DNA from: Drosophila miranda
Taxonomy: Eukaryota > Arthropoda > Insecta > Diptera > Drosophilidae
Length of the DNA: 64,000 bases
Direction: 5' to 3'
Assembly: GCF_003369915.1 (NCBI RefSeq)
Contig: NC_046675.1
Location: forward strand, 30,938,001-31,002,000
The notes below the pieces were generated by a model. That model had not been told where the DNA came from. It did no database searches and was given only the letters and a program-made list of their open reading frames with translations. This document shows positions 59,063 to 64,000 of this stretch, in pieces (positions within the stretch are counted from its first letter, which is position 1; each line of letters begins with the position of its first letter). The position numbers and the translations under genes are program-made.

Positions 59063-59155
59063 GAGCTTAATGCCTCAGTAGCTATAGCTCCAACTTTTGT
59101 TAGTATTTAGTTTTTAACTAGCTATTATCATTATTTAATAATAATAATTTATTCT
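59063..59155 (+). mobile_element. Very short 3' end of the I-like LINE
   Basis: GAGCTTAATGCCTCAGTAGCTATAG and the following TAGTATTTAGTTTTTAACTA..., ending in (TAA)n, align with 28510-28600 of the LINE fragment behind gene D (GAGCTTAAGGCCTCAGCAGCTATAG). Only the last part of the 3' UTR is present. Confidence 0.75.
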
Positions 59156-59339
59156 GAAGCTGAGTTGCTTTGCATTTCTGAATGCTTCGATGGGATATCA
59201 ATTTTTAAAGAAATTTTTTAAGCATGTATCACTGTGGAGGAATTGGATCAAAAATAATATTGAATCGTTGGGTAGATGATGTTTTTGATGGCTCGCGGAA
59301 CGAACGAGCTGTGCTCTGTAAATGGAGAGGGTTTTTGGT

Positions 59340-59905
59340 AATAAATCGGTCCTGAAACGGTTCTAAAATTATTAGAAATAGATTGCGAATGGTTATGAAG
59401 AAGTTTACTTGGGTTTTTAAACTTTTGGAATGTGGTTATGAAACGGTTAGGAAAAGGGTATGAAACGGGGATGAAACGGGTATTAAACGGGTATGAAACG
59501 GTTATCGAATGGTTATGAAACGGCTATGAAATGGCTATGAAACGTTTATAATAAAATTTTATGAAAGGTTCATAAAAAGAGGTTTTATATCGAGTTTGAA
59601 GTGGGTTTGAAACGGTTATAAAAAGGTTTTGAAATGGTTTTGATACGGTTATAAAACTGTTGTAACAGGGTTATTAATCGATTATATATCGTGTATGAAG
59701 CTTCTATGAAACAGTTATGAAACGACTATGAAACCTCTATTGATCGGTTATGAAAAGGTCATGAAACGGTTGGGTAGAAACGGTTATGAAACGGCTAAGA
59801 AACTATGATAAAAACTGGTTTTAAAAGCTTAAGAAACGGTTAGAAACACTTCTAGATCAGTTATGAAACGGTTTTAAAAACGGCTATGAATCGGTTATGG
59901 AAAGA
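59340..59905. repeat. Degenerate minisatellite of AACGGTTATGA-type units
   Basis: Dozens of units related to GAAACGGTTATG follow each other over about 560 bases, with phases shifting and units decayed (AAATGGCTATG, AAACGACTATG, AAAAGGTTTTG). Confidence 0.9.
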
Positions 59906-61182
59906 GAATTCTTATTGTCTAAGAAATACCTACGAAGTACCTGGTTTTCAGCAATTTTCAAGAGTAAATCCATTGGAAATTAATCCCCTTTCTCCCCTAA
60001 ATCTTTCACTATGTAAATAAATACTATGTTTCGATCGTAGTTTGTCATGGATCTTGTTACCCTGCAACACACAGTATTCCCCATTCGAGGCCCCCCTTCT
60101 AATGCTCTGTGTGTGCTTTCCCCCTTTCGTTGGAGTCTAAAGCTGTATGTAATTGTGTTTGGTCTGCATGAAGGGAGATGCACACACACCACTGTGTCTG
60201 TGGCAGAGACCAGGAGAGGGGGGGGGGGGGTGGAGGCAGAGGCAGAGCAGCAGGTGGAGGCCCTGCCAGCTTTTGTCACAATGTTTTTTTGCTTTGTTCC
60301 GATGCTTTGTCTGTTGTCCCCCTGCCCTCCCCCTCTGGAGGGTTTTGGGGTGTGTGCTCCAGTGTTTAAATGGTATAAAATGCTAATCGCATTTGTCTCA
60401 CACACACAAAGAGAGCGTTGATTTATCTCTGTGTGAGTGTTGGAAAGAATATTATGGGATTTTGTAAAATTGTGTGTTGAAAATGGTGGGGACGGGGAAA
60501 GTGGAATATTATTGGTAGGGAATGAGTACCGCCAAAGGATTTCATTGTGTGTGTGTGTGTGTGTCAGGATTTGACGGGACTTTTTCCTGCCATATTAGGG
60601 CTTAAAATTTTCAACTTTAATTGTGACAAAATTCTCAAAAATGAAATTCATTAGCCATAAATCAGCTGACGGCTGACGGAAATGTTTACGGGGCACGCAG
60701 TTTTGGCCGCCCCATAACCCGCCCACACGCGAATGTGGCATGCCACGTCGAGCAAAGGGGCCATGCCACGCAGTGGCAGCCAGACAAACAAAACTCATTT
60801 GCATATGCAAGTTAACTTCATTTGCATGAAATGCGACGACGCTTACCCTTACCCCCCGGAATCCCGAACTTGGGGACAACCGATGGGGCAGAGGGGGGGG
60901 ACTGCACTTGGGTGACTTGAAGGAGGAGCTGAGGAACATTACCAGCCAAGAGCAGCAGCAGCGGCAGTGGCAGTGGCAGCGCCAGGGACTTGAAAACATT
61001 CACACTCAACGGCTGAGTAGCTGAACGGCACACGAAACACTCACAGAAAACAGATACAGTGCGTTTCGAGACGGGAAGAGGGTCTCAAGGGAAGTAAAAG
61101 ATGCTGGATGGCAAAATTCTATGAGCCCAGGGGATTATCCACCTTTAAGATGGCGTAATTTGAGATAAACTTCCATATAAAT

Positions 61183-61380
61183 ATGATCTTCCAGGACTTG
61201 AGAAGACTTTGGGTCTACCAAGAAAGAATATTTAAGAAGAGTTAAGAGTTTGATGTAAATCTAAGAAAAATATATATCGATTTATGATCTTCCAGGACTT
61301 GAAAAGGATCTTTGGATCTCCCAAAATATAATATTTAAGAATATTTGTTTGGATTAATGACATCTAATTGGAAATTTTCA
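61183..61380. repeat. Tandem duplication, offset about 101 bp
   Basis: ATGATCTTCCAGGACTTGA occurs at 61183 and 61284, followed in both by TTTGGRTCT-CCAA and AATATTTAAGAA. AGTTTGATGTAAATC occurs inside unit one and again near 61383. Confidence 0.85.
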
Positions 61381-61959
61381 CTAGTTTGATGTAAATCAAA
61401 GCAATTTCTATCGATTTATCATCGATTTATGCATAAATTAATCAAATTTAAGAGGTTTCAAAATTCAATCAATTTTTGGCTGAAAATCCCTAGATAATTT
61501 GCTTTAAATTAGTTCTTAGACTCCGTGAATCTTTAGCCAACTAGTCCTACACTTCTGAAACGCACTGTATGTGTTTGTACAGTTACAGTGAGTATATAAT
61601 GTGGGTAAATGGAATACACACTAACCGAAAAGAGATGGAGAATGGCACAGGATGCGGATGAGGATGCTGTTGAGGCTGCCAAGGGAGAAACACAGGACAG
61701 GGAAGGGGGGTTTTGGGGTAAGGGGGGAATGAAGCTGCTGCTGCTGCAGTAGTACTAGCCTGCTTGCATTCTCATAATGAAGCATCACGAACTTTTGTAT
61801 TAAAACTTATTAAATTTCTGCGGCTGCTGCAGCAGCAGCAACATCAACTCTTGCGGTGCCTGTTGTTGCCACGAGAAATACACTAAGAGAAAATTAAGTT
61901 CAGACACGATACATTTTCTGGGCAAAACTTTATATCATTTACATTTACTGCATCGGATT

Positions 61960-62650
61960 TTTAGGGAGAACCTGTAATTTTTACTTGTTTAAAAACGCAA
62001 AGATTTCCAACAAAATACTACAAAATAATAATACTTAGACATACCAAAAAATATACTTAATAATTAGACTAAAATTTCAGTCTAGAATGCTAGAAAAAAT
62101 ATAAACAAAAAGAATATACTAACAAATATATTTTAATATTCCTTTTTTTATAAAAATACTACAAAATACCAATACTTAAAAAATAATAATATTAAAAAAC
62201 GTATCTGAATGTTATTTAAGATTAATAAAAAAATAATAAAAAAATACAACAATAAACTAAAAATTAACTACAGACAATTAAATAATTAAAATAATAATTA
62301 TCTAATTAAAAAATTAAAATAATAGTGAAAATCGTAGTGAAAATAATAATTAAAATAATAATTAAAACAATAATTCAATAATGAAAATAATAAATATAAA
62401 TAATAAAAAAGATTATATTTTACCCCAGAAAATATTAGGAAAATATTGCAAAAACAAAACAAAAAAAATTATAAAATGAATTAATACCACATAAAATACG
62501 TAAAATTCTACAAAATTACAATAAAATGATAAATATATACTAAAAATATACAATAAATACTTCAAAAATATGCAGTATAAAAACTAAAAAAAAAAAAAAA
62601 ACAAATTACTTACAAAAAATATAAATACTAGAGATTAAAAATACTCATAA
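61960..62650. repeat. A-rich, very AT-rich tract
   Basis: About 690 bases made largely of AAAATA, AATAATTAAAA and ATACTACAAAAT-type elements; almost no G on the + strand. Probably grown from simple repeats. Confidence 0.8.
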
Positions 62651-62864
62651 AAAGATTCGCTTAGATGGTAGAAAAATTTGAATTATAGTGTTTTATATTT
62701 CATGGGATTTTCCTTCGGTTCCTTAAAAATCGTCAGTGAAAAACTCTTAGTGCGCCGAGAGCTTTAATTAAGGGTTCTACCATAGTCTCATTCCATGCCC
62801 CTTCCACCGGTAGATGCCCGAAACTCTATCTTCCAGGCAGTTCAATTTGGTTTAATTATTTATT

Positions 62865-62894
62865 TCCTCTTTCTCTTTTTTCTTTTAGGTAAGA
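62865..62894 (+). promoter_or_regulatory. Recursive (ratchet) splice site
   Basis: A long pyrimidine tract (CCTCTTTCTCTTTTTTCTTTTAG ends at 62888) is joined directly to a donor, GTAAGA, at 62889, giving AG|GTAAGA with no exon between. This is the form used to remove very long fly introns in steps. Confidence 0.75.
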
Positions 62895-64000
62895 GCATTG
62901 AAGTTTCGTCTTTCCGGAGGAGTTTGTTAACCGGGATCTCTTGGCATTTCTTTCTGGCCCCGAATTCATTTTCATTTCGTGGAGCAGTGTCGTAAGTTTT
63001 TTTTCCCTCGCCACATGGCATCCTGTGAAGTCATTTTTTTGCACTCCATCTCTGTCTCTGTTTCTGTGTCTGTCTCTGTGTCTTTTTCTGTCTCTCCATC
63101 TCCGTCTCCGTCTGTGTCTGTTCTTTTCCTACTTAATCCTTGTTAGCCTTCAGCGTGAGAAGGTTTTCTGCCCCCTCTGTTCTGTCGCGAATTTTATGCA
63201 AATTACTCGCTTAAAGCTTAAACAAAAAAACAAAAAAAAATGCAGAGAAAAATAAAGGAAAAAATGGAGGTGAAGATTGGGCCATTGACAGGTTGGAATT
63301 TTCTCTTTTAACGGCATAAACCAGTCACGTCACATGTGCGTAAGCCGAACGGGAAAAAATATGCCATTTCGGCTTTGGAATTATTGGCAGACCTGAAAGA
63401 ACATCCCCAAGACCAAGACCAAGACCAAAACCATGGCCACTGATCCTTTGGCAGTCTCCTTTGCATCCGTTTGATGCGAATTGCGTGACTTTTGTGACTT
63501 TTATTCTTTTTTTTTTCAACGAAGCCACTTGCTACATGCCACCACCATCATCATCATCATATTCATTGTCATGAGGCATTGTGGGGGGATGAGGATCCGT
63601 TGCCTCCTGTTGACAGTTGAGCATTATAAATGCCAACGAATTGCTGCCTGCCTCCTGGCAACTTCTTTATCTCTTCGCTGCTTTATTAAATGGAGTATAA
63701 TTTATGTGCGGGATTTCATTTTATTATCACAAAGAGAGGCGGAGCGGTGCCGCTTGATATGCATATGAGTTGGTTTTCCGCCATGATACATGTAGCCTAC
63801 TTAAGGGCGAACCACGGCAGAGGGGGGGGGGCAGACTCAGAGCAAGTGCTAATTGAAACGTAATTACTGTTACTGGATCCCTGCACTGACAGAAAGAACA
63901 ACACTTCAAAATATTGCTTAAAGAAATTCGGTTCCTTTAAAGGAAATGTATTTTTTCCACGCAGACACGTATTTATATGCCCGGTATTCTTGATTGGTTT

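Larger units (their letters stand above)
52957..64000 (+). other. Long intron, no coding exon supported
   Basis: About 11 kb with many CT-, GT- and GA-rich tracts, runs of C or G near 60220 and 63823, and microsatellites. Frames of up to 141 codons occur on both strands, but they have low-complexity composition, no domains and no paired splice signals. A recursive splice site at 62888/62889 supports one continuous large + strand intron. Confidence 0.6.

Noticed and set aside
53041-63909. Many frames of 60-141 codons on both strands in the right-hand 11 kb
   Set aside because: Low-complexity translations of CT, GT and GA tracts with no matching splice sites, start context or domains.

Overview
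This is a Drosophila nuclear window (short GT-AG introns, core-promoter motifs DRE and Motif 1, one ortholog after another of fly genes). The gene set (cu/nocturnin, SdhC, ZnT86D, RpS25, a DNAJC9 gene, RpL3, DNAJC17, Dph3, Arfaptin, Alg1) is the kind found on Muller element E around D. melanogaster 86D-E. The proteins and non-coding DNA look diverged enough that I think of a non-melanogaster species, perhaps the obscura group, but the sequence alone does not settle that.

Layout. 1-10.9 kb: curled (nocturnin), + strand. I find four alternative first coding exons (4896, 7028, 7801, 8861), all ending in the same splice phase and all joining the common exon at 9164, plus an upstream TATA-driven exon at about 1271-1427. 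11.4-12.0 kb: SdhC (-). 12.8-13.3 kb: Tctp (+). 15.5-16.7 kb: ZnT86D zinc transporter (-). 17.1-17.6 kb: a two-copy 222-bp tandem repeat. 18.0-18.7 kb: RpS25 (-). 19.0-20.3 kb: a ZAD zinc-finger gene (+).

20.3-30.0 kb is the most interesting part: four tandem THAP-ZAD paralogs on the - strand. Two (A, B) are full THAP-ZAD-C2H2 proteins with seven fingers. Two (C, D) have lost all fingers and end in a tail that resembles the C-terminus of the DNAJC9-like gene at 30.4-31.3 kb, the next gene in the row. This is what unequal exchange between the lysine-rich linker of the ZAD gene and the lysine-rich tail of the J-protein gene would give. A fragment of an I-like LINE lies directly behind gene D. 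All four have a DRE plus a Motif-1-like site upstream. A further ZAD gene lies at 32.1-33.6 kb.

34.1-37.1 kb: RpL3 (+) with candidate C/D-box snoRNAs in four introns. 37.6-39.5 kb: a divergent pair of antigen-5-type secreted CAP proteins whose second exons are almost identical while first exons and introns are not. 39.7-49.9 kb: dense housekeeping genes: NDUFAF7 (+), the golgin GCC88 (-), DNAJC17 (-), Dph3 (+), Arfaptin (-), a double-RING membrane protein (+), Alg1 (-).

51-64 kb has no coding exon I can support. A housekeeping-type promoter (Motif 6 repeats and Motif 1) at 51.05-51.14 kb, a 5' leader exon ending 51649, an ATG-free exon at 52833-52956 and a strong recursive splice site at 62888/62889 suggest the 5' end and very long first introns of a + strand gene whose coding part lies beyond the window. 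Tandem repeats, microsatellites and a second 3' end of the same LINE lie in this intron.
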